A stretch of DNA of 29,809 bases. It comes from GCA-2746795 sp964643965. Its GTDB lineage: Bacteria; Chloroflexota; Anaerolineae; Promineifilales; Promineifilaceae. Every line of letters starts with the position of its first letter. Position 1 is the stretch's first letter. The stretch covers positions 1 to 29,809 of the forward strand of contig CAZXVH010000064.1 of assembly GCA_964643965.1 (NCBI GenBank), in the 5' to 3' direction. Of this stretch, positions 29,156 to 29,809 are shown piece after piece. A model generated the notes under the pieces. That model was not told where the DNA came from. It did not search any database and worked only from the letters and a program-made list of their open reading frames with translations. The position numbers and the translations under genes are program-made.

Positions 29156-29188
29156 AGATTGGTTCAATTTTGGAGATTGAACCAATCT
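29156..29188. repeat. Perfect 13-bp inverted repeat (TTGGAG family)
   Basis: AGATTGGTTCAAT (29156-29168) pairs exactly with ATTGAACCAATCT (29176-29188) around a 7-base loop TTTGGAG. Words TTGAACC-ATCT and TTGGAG are shared with 22808-22852. It lies between the last small gene and the cydA upstream region. Confidence 0.85.
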
Positions 29189-29245
29189 AAAAAACCGAGG
29201 CGTGTAAAAAAGGCCAATGCCCAGTCCTGAAACTGATTACCGGGA

Positions 29246-29665
29246 TCAATTCACGGGATCAAGGTGAACTGTTTGGCTGATGTAACCAGACAGGCGGCAT
29301 TCTGTCTGCTCACCATTGTTACAGGGGGTGATGGTGATCGTTTGTTCTTTACCGCCCAAAATGGCAGAAACGGTCAGTTCGCCATTTTTAGCGATGTATT
29401 TTGCTGCTTCATCTTTATGGCTGTTTAAGCCCAGGGTGCAGATACCTTTAGTGGCGTTGGCGTCTTGATCTGTCAGAATAAGATGAATGTTTAAATCGCC
29501 GTTATAGCCTAATATGCTGATTTTACCGGCGATGGAAACCTCATATTCACTTAAAGCATCGACGATACCATCCCCGACCTTGACCCACATGATCTTATGG
29601 ACTTTGACTTCTTGTTTTTGTCCTGCGTACGCATTTTTTGCAATGTATGGCGGAATTGTTGCCAT
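29246..29665 (-). CDS. Hypothetical small protein
   Basis: A 139-residue soluble protein without a family I recognise. It has no signal peptide, is predicted mostly beta (VKVHKIMWVKVGDGIVDALS, EYEVSIAGKISILGYNGDLN, ELTVSAILGGKEQTITI), and has three Cys (in KGICTLG, TPCNNG, TECRL). ATG 29665 has AAGGAG eight bases upstream and is preferred over an in-frame ATG at 29722 that would translate half of a REP hairpin. Immunoglobulin-like or jelly-roll folds are possible but unproven. No gene lies upstream within the window. Confidence 0.7.
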   Translation of the reverse strand: MATIPPYIAKNAYAGQKQEVKVHKIMWVKVGDGIVDALSEYEVSIAGKISILGYNGDLNIHLILTDQDANATKGICTLGLNSHKDEAAKYIAKNGELTVSAILGGKEQTITITPCNNGEQTECRLSGYISQTVHLDPVN

Positions 29666-29687
29666 GTTAAAATCTCCTTCATAAATA

Positions 29688-29736
29688 GGAGCGCGGACAG
29701 CTTGTCCGCACAGTGCGGACAAGCTGTCCGCGCTCC
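29688..29736. repeat. REP-like element with perfect 22-bp inverted arms
   Basis: The left arm begins GGAGCGCGGACAGC (29688-29709) and the right arm (29715-29736) is its exact complement, with a 5-base loop. Each arm is itself the half-palindromic unit of 9044-9066 and 13782-13804, so this is the fullest member of the family. It lies just upstream of the last small gene, 23 bases from its start codon. Confidence 0.88.
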
Positions 29737-29809
29737 CAGGTTTTCATTCATGGTGGCGCGCCCCGCTCATGGGGAACTCCTCTGTTTTTAATAAAATGTA
29801 ATGGGCTGA

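Noticed and set aside
29666..29722. Longer start for the last small protein at 29722
   Set aside because: The extension is coded by a REP hairpin arm, and a strong Shine-Dalgarno supports 29665.

Overview
The window is a 29.8 kb scaffold piece (two runs of exactly 100 N, at 7276-7375 and 18072-18171) from a bacterium with a moderately GC-rich genome. I think a Chloroflexota (Anaerolineae/Ardenticatenia-like) genome is most likely. The grounds are the mix of acyl-CoA catabolism with a bd oxidase, a secreted DNRLRE/fibronectin-like protein ending in a 'F-M-P-V-I-F-R' tail typical of that phylum, and abundant short intergenic repeats. No rRNA, tRNA, CRISPR array, phage or transposase gene was seen, so the taxonomic call is soft.

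Layout. Positions 5-17090 are mostly one strand (minus) of acyl-CoA/fatty-acid metabolism: an AMACR/CaiB-type enzyme, an acyl-CoA synthetase, a hot-dog thioesterase, two metallo-beta-lactamase-fold hydrolases, a small membrane protein, a GrpB-GNAT fusion, a TPP-dependent lyase/synthase, a DUF433 antitoxin-like protein, a PECR-like SDR, an ACAD10/11-type kinase-like (APH) protein, a Cys-rich hypothetical, an ACAD11-like acyl-CoA dehydrogenase, a FabG/DHRS4-like SDR, a PaaG-like enoyl-CoA hydratase/isomerase, a second thioesterase and galactokinase. A plus-strand DUF4160-DUF2442 pair interrupts it at 12.0-12.5 kb. Positions 17252-22802 hold a HAD-IIA phosphatase (minus), then ThpR 2',3'-cyclic phosphodiesterase, one half of a heterodimer-type ABC exporter, and a secreted multidomain protein (plus). 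Positions 22870-28921 are a minus-strand cydA-cydB-cydDC locus (cytochrome bd plus a single-chain fused CydD-CydC exporter). A small hypothetical gene ends the window.

How the genes fit together. The acyl-CoA genes could make a full route: activation (synthetase), racemisation (AMACR), dehydrogenation (ACAD), hydration/isomerisation (ECH), SDR oxidoreduction, C-C cleavage (TPP enzyme) and release (thioesterases). The APH+ACAD pair recalls the ACAD10/11 and LvaA/LvaC systems for 4-hydroxy acids. CydAB with CydDC supplies low-oxygen respiration.

The most striking signal is not a gene. The 10-bp palindrome AACGGCCGTT occurs 35 times perfectly (hand count), with about ten further one-mismatch copies, in all three reading frames of many genes and in intergenic DNA. 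By base composition far less than one copy is expected. It behaves like a highly iterated palindrome comparable in style to cyanobacterial HIP1, and is crowded in cydDC and absent from cydA/cydB, the secreted-protein gene and the 12-14.4 kb stretch. A second layer of repeats (heptanucleotide arrays, TAGTCGG arrays, REP-like hairpins) sits at gene ends and often supplies the stop codon of the preceding gene.
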